A stretch of DNA of 55,699 nucleotides from Bacteroidota bacterium (GTDB taxonomy: Bacteria; Bacteroidota; Bacteroidia; Chitinophagales; Chitinophagaceae). Shown piece after piece: positions 1 to 7,721 of the stretch. Below the pieces are notes generated by a model. That model ran no database searches. It was not told the origin of the DNA and saw only the letters and a program-made list of their open reading frames with translations. The position numbers and the translations under genes are program-made. The stretch spans positions 1 through 55,699 of the forward strand of contig JAEZZY010000005.1 of assembly GCA_023418315.1 (NCBI GenBank), given 5' to 3'. Position 1 is the first letter of the stretch. The number at the start of each line of letters is the position of its first letter.

Positions 1-108
1 TTCACCGGCTTTAAAGGAGGTGTTGTTCAATGCGCAAAAATCATTTTGAGCATAGGAAGTAAGCGAGGAAGACAAGAAAAGCATTACTATAATAAAGCAT
101 TTTTTCAG
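1..108 (-). CDS. N-terminal fragment of exported DUF3108-like protein (runs off left edge)
   Basis: Reading the minus strand from about 108 to 1 gives an open frame of 36 codons with a signal peptide: basic KK, a hydrophobic run FIIVMLFLSSSL, then SYAQ as a likely cleavage site. It continues with CALNNTSFKAGE. A Cys followed by NTSF-AGE just after the signal peptide resembles the start of Bacteroidota DUF3108 proteins, from memory of the family. The start is uncertain. A canonical-looking MKK start would need a CTG codon at 106-108. The first in-frame ATG (82-84) leaves almost no basic n-region. It follows the flippase-like gene by 8 nt and is probably cotranscribed with it. Only the first ~35 residues are visible, so the assignment is tentative. 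Confidence 0.5.
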   Translation of the reverse strand, partial: MKKCFIIVMLFLSSSLTSYAQNDFCALNNTSFKAGE

Positions 109-116
109 CGAACAAT

Positions 117-1058
117 TTATTTTATCAAGCGTATTTTTATCCATAGTACACTTCCTATTAGGGCGGGGAGGATCAAATTGACCAACCACAAAACTAAGGT
201 AGCTACTAATATGCCAATTTTATTTGTGCTAAAATTTTGAAAAAGGAATAAGCTGATACCGCCTCGAATCCCAATCTCTGCAAACGCTACGGAAGGCACT
301 ACCGCCATTGAGAAAAAAAACAAACACGCAAGGCAAAAGCCCGCAAGCAAAGGCAGCTCTATATGCAACCAGCGCAGCAACAATAAATACTGAATGACAT
401 AGGTACAAAAACGCAACATGGAAAGACCGAGTATCAGCAACTGTTCTTTTAAGGTAAATTTTTTTAACAGTCTGGAATAGGTTTTAAATTTTTTAAGAAA
501 AGAAAAACGCTCAATTAGTCCGCTCCATTTTTCAAACCTAAAAAAAACAACTGCTAAGGCTATAGCACAAAGGATGGCTATGACTAAGGCTGATTTTTGC
601 CAATAGCCCGGCAAGGCAATATTATAATACAGCAAGCCCGGTATGCCGAAGAGAAACAAGCAAAGAAACTGGGTAAAGATGCCTAAAAACGTAACACTGA
701 TGAGGCGCGGCGTATTGCGTTGTTTCAGGTATAAAATCCTTCCGGGATATTCCCCTATGCGGTTGGGCGTGAGGATGGATAAGGCCAGACCTGCCAAAAA
801 ACTTTTTGCCGCCATAGCATAGCTTACCGGCTGAGCCGAGCCTGCAAGCAGTTTCCATTTATACATTTCAATGCCTATGTTTACCGGTAGCAACAGCACT
901 GCGGTAAAAAAATATTCATTCGCTCCTTCCCTATACAAGGCTTTAAAATCATAATCGGCAAGCTGGGTCTTTATCTGAAAATAAATAACGGTAAGGAGTA
1001 TCACCGTGATGACACTTGCTATAGCGTAATTGACGCGTATTTTGGTAGCTTTGTTCAA
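117..1058 (-). CDS. Flippase-like integral membrane protein (LPG synthase TM / UPF0104 family)
   Basis: A 313-residue protein with about eight hydrophobic segments. It carries the family hallmarks NRIGEYPGR (about residues 99-107) in the first half and AEIGIRGG in the last quarter. These are typical of the membrane domain of lysylphosphatidylglycerol synthase and its stand-alone relatives, thought to move or modify lipids. There is no cytosolic aminoacyl-transfer domain, so MprF activity is not implied. The start is a TTG at 1056-1058: an in-frame TAA lies 3 codons upstream and no ATG occurs until well past the first membrane segment. It is divergent from ruvC with zero bases between start codons. 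The substrate is unknown. Confidence 0.75.
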   Translation of the reverse strand: MNKATKIRVNYAIASVITVILLTVIYFQIKTQLADYDFKALYREGANEYFFTAVLLLPVNIGIEMYKWKLLAGSAQPVSYAMAAKSFLAGLALSILTPNRIGEYPGRILYLKQRNTPRLISVTFLGIFTQFLCLFLFGIPGLLYYNIALPGYWQKSALVIAILCAIALAVVFFRFEKWSGLIERFSFLKKFKTYSRLLKKFTLKEQLLILGLSMLRFCTYVIQYLLLLRWLHIELPLLAGFCLACLFFFSMAVVPSVAFAEIGIRGGISLFLFQNFSTNKIGILVATLVLWLVNLILPALIGSVLWIKIRLIK

Positions 1059-1655
1059 ATGAGCGCTTTAGAAACAGAACCGAAAATATATCTTGGCATT
1101 GACCCCGGCACGCTGGTAATGGGCTATGGTTTGATATCGGTGCACAAAGCTAACATTTCGCTTTTGGAAATGGGCGTATTGCAACTGGCGAAACGGCAAA
1201 ACCATGCAGAACGCTTAGAGCTGATCTTCCGCAAGATGGAAGCGCTTATCCGCCTTTACCACCCTGCTGCCGTAGCCATCGAAGCTCCTTTCTACGGGAA
1301 AAATGTGCAAAGTATGCTGAAGCTGGGACGCGCACAGGGTGTAGCTATTGCCGCTGCCATGATGCACGGTTTGGAAGCCATCGAATACGCCCCACGGAAA
1401 ATAAAACAAAGCATCACCGGTCGCGGAAATGCTACCAAAGAACAAGTATGGGAAATGATGCAACGCACTTTAGGCTTCGATGAAAGCCCCGTCTTTATGG
1501 ATGCTACCGACGCACTTGCCGTGGCACTCTGCCATCATTATGAATGTAAATTGCCGGTAAAGAATGATCCTAAAATGCCTACAAGAATCAGCCGCGCACA
1601 AAAAAATGCAAACTGGCAATCTTTCCTTGCTCAAAACCCCGAACGACTGCGATAA
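1059..1655 (+). CDS. ruvC: Crossover junction endodeoxyribonuclease RuvC
   Basis: 198 residues. RuvC resolves Holliday junctions in homologous recombination, working with the RuvAB branch-migration motor. The fold and acidic catalytic set are visible: D15 in GIDPGT, E75 in AIEAPF, and D148/D151 in MDATDALA, matching D7, E66 and D138/D141 of the E. coli enzyme by motif. The stretch KIKQSITGRGNATKEQV is also classic RuvC. The C-terminal ~35 residues are basic and probably disordered. A TAGCTTTG box (1046-1053) ends only 5 nt before the ATG, so the mRNA may be almost leaderless. ruvA and ruvB are not in this window. Confidence 0.96.
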   Translation: MSALETEPKIYLGIDPGTLVMGYGLISVHKANISLLEMGVLQLAKRQNHAERLELIFRKMEALIRLYHPAAVAIEAPFYGKNVQSMLKLGRAQGVAIAAAMMHGLEAIEYAPRKIKQSITGRGNATKEQVWEMMQRTLGFDESPVFMDATDALAVALCHHYECKLPVKNDPKMPTRISRAQKNANWQSFLAQNPERLR

Positions 1656-1781
1656 ATCCTTAATAGTTTTAAGAAATGATTGACAGTTGATTTTCAATAA
1701 ATGGACATATTTACTTATTTTGGCGAAAATTTTCCAAATACGTCAATTTATCACATAAGCCCTTTTCAAAAAATATCATTC

Positions 1782-2489
1782 ATGTCTGAAATCAAAGCTA
1801 AAATACTGGTAGTAGAAGACGATCCTACATTAGGATTTGTATTGAAAGACAAATTACAAGACAAAGGTTATGACGTAGTGCATTGCAACGACGGAGAAAC
1901 CGGCTATCAGCAGTTCATGAAGCACAACTTCGACCTGGTCATCATGGATGTGATGCTCCCCAAAAAAGACGGAGTAACCATCGCTACGCAGATTCGTAAA
2001 AAGAACGAACAAATTCCCATCCTCCTGCTCACCGCCAAAAACATGGATGACGATAAGATAGCAGGCTTTGAAAGCGGTGCGGATGATTATATCACCAAAC
2101 CCTTCAACATGCAGGAGCTGCTGCTGCGTATGCAGGTGCATTTGAAACGCACGATGAAGACGGAAGAAACCTCCGTAGGCGATTTTAAACTGGGCAATCT
2201 ACAATTTGTATATGACGAGCTGATGCTCACCGACGGCAAGCAACAACTGCAACTGACGCAACGCGAAGCCGATCTGCTCAAATATTTTTGTCTGAATGCC
2301 AACAAAGTATTGAAGCGCGATGACATCCTGCTGCATGTATGGGGCAAGGAAGATTATTTCCTCGGAAGAAGTATGGATGTGTTCATCACCAAAATTCGTA
2401 AATACCTGAAAGGACAGCCGGGCATCAATCTGCAAACCATCCACGGCATCGGCTTTAAATTTAATGCGGATATTCCGGCGGTGTCATAG
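1782..2489 (+). CDS. OmpR-family response regulator (RprY-like)
   Basis: 235 residues from the ATG at 1782, chosen because MSEIKAKILVVEDD is the usual start of the receiver domain. An upstream ATG at 1701 would add an unconserved 27-residue tail. The receiver domain covers residues ~6-120, with acidic pocket E12-D13-D14, phosphoacceptor D56 in IMDVMLP, T84 and K106 in TKPF. The winged-helix DNA-binding domain is at ~135-232, with a typical C-terminal hairpin ending in TIHGIGFKF. It acts as a phosphorylation-dependent transcription factor. No histidine kinase gene lies beside it, so its partner must be elsewhere. Confidence 0.9.
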   Translation: MSEIKAKILVVEDDPTLGFVLKDKLQDKGYDVVHCNDGETGYQQFMKHNFDLVIMDVMLPKKDGVTIATQIRKKNEQIPILLLTAKNMDDDKIAGFESGADDYITKPFNMQELLLRMQVHLKRTMKTEETSVGDFKLGNLQFVYDELMLTDGKQQLQLTQREADLLKYFCLNANKVLKRDDILLHVWGKEDYFLGRSMDVFITKIRKYLKGQPGINLQTIHGIGFKFNADIPAVS

Positions 2490-2564
2490 GCATGTACCGG
2501 TTGATTGAGGTTAATCCAAGCATAACCCAAATAGTACAATCCAAACTTCTGCCCTGATTATTGG

Positions 2565-2591
2565 CTCCTTTCTCAAAATGGCTGAAAGGAG
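2565..2591 (+). terminator. Hairpin between response regulator and gcvT
   Basis: An 8-bp perfect inverted repeat, CTCCTTTC (2565-2572) and GAAAGGAG (2584-2591), encloses an 11-nt loop in the 190-bp gap. It lacks a following T-run, so termination is weakly supported. It could equally be a leader structure. The rest of the gap shows nothing recognisable except the TATTTTTG box at 2648-2655 just ahead of gcvT. Confidence 0.3.
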
Positions 2592-2679
2592 TAAAATCCC
2601 AATCCACAAAATTATTCCGCCTACGCACTACTACCAATAACTTAGCGTATTTTTGCGCGCATTTATAATCAATCAATTC

Positions 2680-3765
2680 ATGAAAAACACTCCCTTTACC
2701 GAACAACACATTACCCTTGGCGCTAAGATGTCCGAATTTGCCGGTTACAACATGCCCATCTCTTATAGCAGCATCAATGATGAACACCATACCGTAAGGC
2801 AAAACGCCGGTGTTTTTGATGTGAGCCACATGGGGGAGTTTATGCTGCGCGGAGCCAAAGCCCTCGACCTCATCCAGCGTGTAACCAGCAATGACGCATC
2901 CAAGCTCACCGCCGGTAAAGCACAATACTCCTGCCTGCCTAATGAAAACGGCGGTATTGTGGATGATTTGATCATTTACTGCATTAAAGAAAATGAAGAA
3001 TACCTGCTGGTGGTGAATGCCGCCAATATCGAAAAAGACTGGAACTGGATAAAAAAATACAATACCGAAGGTGCGGAAATGGAAAATATTTCCGAGAATA
3101 TAGGACTGCTGGCGATACAAGGACCAAAAGCCGTGCAATACATGCAGGAGCTTACGGATATGGATATTACCAACCTTAAATATTACACGTTTGTCAAAGG
3201 CAGTTTTGCCGGTGTGCCGGATGTGCTTGTAAGCGCTACCGGTTATACAGGTTCCGGCGGAGTAGAAATTTATTTTAAAAACGAAGGCGACAATGCCAAG
3301 AAAATATGGGATGCCATCTTCCAAGTAGGTACACCGAAAGGAATGAAACCCATAGGCCTCGCCGCACGGGATACCCTGCGTTTGGAAATGGGTTATTGCC
3401 TCTATGGAAATGATATAGATGACACCACATCTCCTTTGGAAGCCGGCTTAGGATGGATTACCAAATTTACCAAAGACTTTACCGCCAAAAGCATTCTGGA
3501 ACAACAAAAAGCCGAAGGCATCAAACGCAAACTTGTAGGTATAGAAATGGTGGACAAGGGCATTCCGCGTCATGGCTATAAAATACAAAATGCCGCCGGG
3601 GAAGAAATAGGCTACATCACCTCCGGCACGCAAGCGCCGAGCTTAGGCAAGGCTGTAGGCATGGCTTACCTGCGCAAAGACCATGCAGCCGAAGGCAGTG
3701 AAGTATTCATCATGATACGCGATAAAGCAACGAAAGCCAAAGTGGTGAAAATGCCGTTTGCGTAA
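2680..3765 (+). CDS. gcvT: Glycine cleavage system T protein (aminomethyltransferase)
   Basis: 361 residues from the ATG at 2680. GcvT moves the methylene group from the aminomethyl-lipoyl H protein to tetrahydrofolate, releasing ammonia. Family landmarks appear in order: FDVSHMGEF (~46-54), the folate/catalytic NENGGIVDDLIIY (~88-100), TGYTGSGGVEIYF, LRLEMGYCLYGNDID and SPLEAGLGW, then a C-terminal barrel with GYITSGTQAPSLG. A longer TTG start at 2653 was rejected: it would begin inside the TATTTTTG -7 box (2648-2655), which sits 24 nt before the chosen ATG. The H and P protein genes are not in the window. The next gene starts 25 nt downstream and may be cotranscribed. Confidence 0.96.
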   Translation: MKNTPFTEQHITLGAKMSEFAGYNMPISYSSINDEHHTVRQNAGVFDVSHMGEFMLRGAKALDLIQRVTSNDASKLTAGKAQYSCLPNENGGIVDDLIIYCIKENEEYLLVVNAANIEKDWNWIKKYNTEGAEMENISENIGLLAIQGPKAVQYMQELTDMDITNLKYYTFVKGSFAGVPDVLVSATGYTGSGGVEIYFKNEGDNAKKIWDAIFQVGTPKGMKPIGLAARDTLRLEMGYCLYGNDIDDTTSPLEAGLGWITKFTKDFTAKSILEQQKAEGIKRKLVGIEMVDKGIPRHGYKIQNAAGEEIGYITSGTQAPSLGKAVGMAYLRKDHAAEGSEVFIMIRDKATKAKVVKMPFA

Positions 3766-3790
3766 ATCGAAAGGCATCACCCACCTATTC

Positions 3791-5656
3791 ATGAAGCGTT
3801 TCGTCTCTAAATATCTCTTAGCAATTATTATTGCGTTACAAGCATTCTTATGCTTCGTTGCCTTTCTGGATTTTAGAATGTACCCCGACCGCATCTTGTT
3901 TAGCGATGTCGGCGACGGGCTGAAGAATTATTTTACGCTGCTGAGCTATGTAAAAGAAGACGTGCCTGAGCATACATATTTTCGGCAGAATGTTTTCAAC
4001 TATCCTTTTGGGGAATATATTTATTCGGCTGATCTTACGCCGAGTTTCGCTGTACCGTTCAAATGGTTCTGTCGTAATGTTTACGACCTCTCTGACCATA
4101 CCACGGCGGTGTACAATCTGTTCATCATCGTATGCCTCATAGCCTGTGCGGCGGTTGCTTATCTTTTCTTTAAAAAAGCCTTTAAAAACCAAACTGCCGC
4201 ATTCATCCTTGCAATGGTTTTGCCGTGGATTAACATGCAAACCGTACGTATATGGCGAGGACACATGAACCTCTCCATCGCTTTTTTTATACCACTTGCA
4301 TTATTGCTGTTTTATTATTGGTATAAACGAGAGAAAGAAACTAAGAATTTGTGGGGCATAATAGCAGCCATGGTAGGGCTAAATGTGTATTCATTTTTTA
4401 CTCATGGCTACTATATTGCTATCATAGGCATTTTTCAGGCAGGGATGTTGTTTTTCTATGCCTTCTATCATTGGAAAGAAAAAAGAATGAGACAGAAAGC
4501 GCTCATTAGCTCTATAGCCATTCCTTCCGTTTCCCTTCTCATTATTTTATCTGTTCTTGCTTTTACCGATGGTTTTTTTCATCATAGACCGGCAGGTGCA
4601 GGTGGCTACGATTGGATGGAGCATAAAATAAGATTCTGGAGTTTAATTTCTCACAATACTATTCAAAAATCCATACGATTTCCTATTCGTTTTTTAAAAG
4701 GCTCCACCGACCCGGAAAACATGGGCTACTTAGGAAACATGGGATTATATGCTACTTTGTTTATTGCTATTTTAAGCATTGCTTCTTTAAAATACAGAGC
4801 AATTATCAAAGAAATTCAACACCGATTTTTTCGCCATCCGTTTTTTGCACCTGTTTTTTTAGGCTCTTTGCTGATGCTCATTATTTCTTTCGGAGACAAT
4901 TATTATACAAACGGATTTGATGGCTTCGTAATTTACAACTATCTCAATCCGCTATTTTATCTACATCAATTTACGAAAGGGGTGGAGCAGTTTCGGAGTA
5001 TGGGGCGTTTTGCCTGGCCTTTTTTCTGGGGCTTTTACGTTTGGGTGGCTTATACCCTGCTTCATTTATTGCCTCATTTTACAGAGAAGATAAAAAAACT
5101 GGTGCTTATAGCCGTTATTATTCTGGGAGGTTTTGAAGTGAAGGATTATGTAGATGCCGCACAAGGCTCCACCGGCGGCATCAATTATTTGAACCCTTCT
5201 TTATTTCCCTCATTTGAAAAACTGAACATAGACTATGAAAAATACCAAGCAGTGCTTTCCATACCTTATTACAATGTGGGATCAGAAAATATAGAATGGA
5301 TTATAGACGATTGGGATCTCAACAGCAGGCAGTCTTTTCAACTGGCTTTATTCTCCAAACTACCTTTAATAAATGTAAAACTGAGCAGAACGATATTGGC
5401 ACAGGCGCAACAACTCGGCGCTATGGTAAGCAAGGATAGCCTGAGTGATGACCTGCGCGCAAAATTAAACGACAAGCCTATATTGGTTATGTATGACAGG
5501 GCTACCGTGCGGGATTCTTCTCTTCACATCGTGCCGCGAGACGAGCGCTCACGAGAAACCTATTGGCAATCCACCGAATTGATACAAAGACATAACTTGC
5601 AGCCTATTGACAGCATGGGAACCCTTTATTTTTACGAATGGTATCCCAAAAAATAA
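3791..5656 (+). CDS. Large multi-pass membrane protein, probable GT-C-type glycosyltransferase or relative
   Basis: 621 residues from the ATG at 3791; an upstream TTG frame overlapping gcvT was not used. An N-terminal membrane anchor is followed by an extracytoplasmic loop rich in acidic and aromatic residues (DVGDGLKNYF, FNYPFGEYIY), then about ten further membrane segments up to ~residue 450. A soluble tail of ~150 residues follows. This topology, with an acidic first loop, is that of polyprenyl-phosphate-sugar dependent GT-C enzymes, but I cannot assign a named family. It lies 6 nt before a GT2 gene and upstream of another membrane protein in the same direction, so a role in building or modifying a surface glycan is inferred. 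Confidence 0.6.
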   Translation: MKRFVSKYLLAIIIALQAFLCFVAFLDFRMYPDRILFSDVGDGLKNYFTLLSYVKEDVPEHTYFRQNVFNYPFGEYIYSADLTPSFAVPFKWFCRNVYDLSDHTTAVYNLFIIVCLIACAAVAYLFFKKAFKNQTAAFILAMVLPWINMQTVRIWRGHMNLSIAFFIPLALLLFYYWYKREKETKNLWGIIAAMVGLNVYSFFTHGYYIAIIGIFQAGMLFFYAFYHWKEKRMRQKALISSIAIPSVSLLIILSVLAFTDGFFHHRPAGAGGYDWMEHKIRFWSLISHNTIQKSIRFPIRFLKGSTDPENMGYLGNMGLYATLFIAILSIASLKYRAIIKEIQHRFFRHPFFAPVFLGSLLMLIISFGDNYYTNGFDGFVIYNYLNPLFYLHQFTKGVEQFRSMGRFAWPFFWGFYVWVAYTLLHLLPHFTEKIKKLVLIAVIILGGFEVKDYVDAAQGSTGGINYLNPSLFPSFEKLNIDYEKYQAVLSIPYYNVGSENIEWIIDDWDLNSRQSFQLALFSKLPLINVKLSRTILAQAQQLGAMVSKDSLSDDLRAKLNDKPILVMYDRATVRDSSLHIVPRDERSRETYWQSTELIQRHNLQPIDSMGTLYFYEWYPKK

Positions 5657-5662
5657 TATTGT

Positions 5663-6364
5663 TTGCAAGAAACCCTCACCATCATATTACCTTGCTATAA
5701 CCCCACTGAAGGATGGGAAAAAAACGTTCTTGCTCATGTAACGGCCTTGCAAAATCACTTGTCTTTAAATGAGCTTATATTAGTAAACGACGGCTCCAAA
5801 CAAGACTTAACCAAGGAAGTGAATTTCATTAAAGAGCGAATCAATATTCCCTTTCAGTATGTGTATTATGCAACGAACAAAGGAAAAGGATATGCTATAA
5901 AACAAGGCCTGCAAAAAGCCACAAGTGAGCTTATTATATACACCGATATTGATTTTCCATATACTATCGAAAGTTTAGTGGATATCTATTCCGCTTTAAA
6001 ATCGCCCGAACATAAAATAGTGATTGGCGTGAAAGATGAACAGTATTATCATTCTGTTCCTGTGTTCAGAAAATGGATTAGCAAATCGCTTCGTAAAATG
6101 ATTACTATAGCCTTTAAGATAAAAACGGCAGATACGCAATGCGGGTTGAAAGGCATTCGCTCATCGGCAAAACATATTTGGCTGGAAGGAAAAATAGACC
6201 GTTATCTTTTTGACTTAGAAGCTATTTATAATGCCACAAAAAAGAATATCCCAATTATTACTTTGCCTATAACGCTTCGCGAAGGTGTGAGCTTTTCTAA
6301 AATACCTATACAGCGACTGATAAAAGAAGTACGAAATTTTCTTACACTTGTAATGCACAAATAG
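5663..6364 (+). CDS. Family 2 glycosyltransferase, polyprenyl/dolichyl-phosphate-sugar synthase-like
   Basis: 233 residues, with a TTG start at 5663 because no ATG precedes the first strand. The GT-A fold is clear: TIILPCYNPTEGW (~5-17), LVNDGSKQD (nucleotide-sugar binding), NKGKGYAIKQGL, and the metal-binding YTDIDFPY in place of DxD. TQCGLKGIR is typical of the DPM1/ALG5/GtrB branch, which loads a sugar from a nucleotide donor onto a lipid phosphate. Unlike GtrB there are no C-terminal membrane helices. It sits between two multi-pass membrane proteins that could use its lipid-linked sugar. Donor and acceptor are unknown. Confidence 0.85.
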   Translation: MQETLTIILPCYNPTEGWEKNVLAHVTALQNHLSLNELILVNDGSKQDLTKEVNFIKERINIPFQYVYYATNKGKGYAIKQGLQKATSELIIYTDIDFPYTIESLVDIYSALKSPEHKIVIGVKDEQYYHSVPVFRKWISKSLRKMITIAFKIKTADTQCGLKGIRSSAKHIWLEGKIDRYLFDLEAIYNATKKNIPIITLPITLREGVSFSKIPIQRLIKEVRNFLTLVMHK

Positions 6365-6384
6365 TACGCAACACCCGACTTGTC

Positions 6385-7710
6385 ATGAAATTAAAATTGA
6401 CTGCTTGCATCGCATTGACTGTTTTCATCTACATCATTTTCAATATGAATTTATGGAAAGAAAACCGCACGCTGCACTGGGATAAAAGCAGTTATTACGC
6501 CTTCTTACCTGCCACATTCCTCTACCACGATCTGGAGCGAATGGATTTTATAGATGCCATGAATGAGCAGTATTCTTTTGTGCCGGGCGTACCATATTAT
6601 GGAATGATTGAACAATCCAATGGCAAACGGCTTGACAGATACCATATAGGAGTGAGTTTTTTTCAGTTACCTTTTTTTACTATTGCGCATATAATTACCT
6701 CATTGGGGCAGGAATACCCTGCGGATGGCTATAGCCCTTACTACATGCTATGGATATGCATTTCTTCTGCTTTCTGGTCGGCAATGGGGTTATGGGTATT
6801 AGGTGTTTTTTTGAAACGGTATTTTAATCATACCATTACCATTACGGTATTATTACTCTTGGCATTTGGCACCAACCTGTATTTTTATTCTTCGTTCGAT
6901 ACGGGAATGAGTCATCCTTATTCATTGTTTTTGATAGCCTGTGTTTTAAACTTCACCGATAAGTGGTATCGAAGCTCACAGGCTAAATGGGTGATACTTT
7001 TGGGGTTGATATTCGGGTTGATATTTATTGTACGACCTGTCAATATCATCTGCCTGCTAATACCTTTACTATGGCAAACAGAACAAGAAAGACTGTCTAA
7101 CCGCATCTCCTTTTTCTCTCAGCAATGGAAAAGCATAGCGCTTGCCTCCATTATAGGGTTGGCGGTTTGTTTTCCACAACTTGCTTATTGGAAATACATC
7201 ACCGGAAACTGGCTAATCTATGCCTACAAAGGAGAGTATTTCGATTTTTTAGACCCGCATATTATGGACGGTCTCTTCAGCTATCGGAAAGGTTGGTTTC
7301 TTTATACTCCGCTTGCCCTTATAGCCTCTATAGGCTTTGTTTGCTTGAGGAAAAAACTTGCGAAAACAATACCGGCATTGTTGAGTACAATGAGCATTAC
7401 CATCTATGTTACTTTTTCCTGGGAAAGCTGGTTCTATGGTGGCAGTTTTGGTTGCCGCGCTTTAATAGACTTTCTCCCTATAATGGCGTTTCCGCTTGCC
7501 GCACTTCTTCAGTATTTATTCAGCAAGGGAAAATTTGTACATACTACTACTGCCGTTTTTTTATCCTTAGTCGTAGCACTCAATCTATGGCAGACCTATC
7601 AGTTCAGCAAAGGAGTGATACCATGGGATCACAACACCAAAGAACATTACTGGAGAATGTTCTTCAAATTAGAACATGCACCAGGCGATGAGGTATTTTT
7701 AGAGGAGTAA
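6385..7710 (+). CDS. Multi-pass membrane protein, putative GT-C-like glycosyltransferase
   Basis: 441 residues beginning with a membrane anchor, then the loop HWDKSSYYAFLPATFLYHD, which contains the Asp expected just after helix 1 in GT-C enzymes. About nine to ten more membrane segments follow, and the C-terminus is a short acidic tail. It starts 20 nt after the GT2 gene in the same direction. The pairing of a lipid-phosphate-sugar synthase with membrane proteins of this shape suggests transfer of a sugar on the periplasmic side. No named family could be recognised with confidence. Confidence 0.6.
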   Translation: MKLKLTACIALTVFIYIIFNMNLWKENRTLHWDKSSYYAFLPATFLYHDLERMDFIDAMNEQYSFVPGVPYYGMIEQSNGKRLDRYHIGVSFFQLPFFTIAHIITSLGQEYPADGYSPYYMLWICISSAFWSAMGLWVLGVFLKRYFNHTITITVLLLLAFGTNLYFYSSFDTGMSHPYSLFLIACVLNFTDKWYRSSQAKWVILLGLIFGLIFIVRPVNIICLLIPLLWQTEQERLSNRISFFSQQWKSIALASIIGLAVCFPQLAYWKYITGNWLIYAYKGEYFDFLDPHIMDGLFSYRKGWFLYTPLALIASIGFVCLRKKLAKTIPALLSTMSITIYVTFSWESWFYGGSFGCRALIDFLPIMAFPLAALLQYLFSKGKFVHTTTAVFLSLVVALNLWQTYQFSKGVIPWDHNTKEHYWRMFFKLEHAPGDEVFLEE

Positions 7711-7721
7711 TACCGGTACGC

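Noticed and set aside
1701..1781. N-terminal extension of the response regulator
   Set aside because: The receiver domain starts right after the ATG at 1782. The 27 extra residues look like untranslated AT-rich leader.
2461..3324. 287-residue minus-strand open frame opposite gcvT
   Set aside because: It lies antisense to a well-supported gcvT, has no recognisable motif, and reads as low-quality protein (many His/Phe/Val runs typical of antisense frames).
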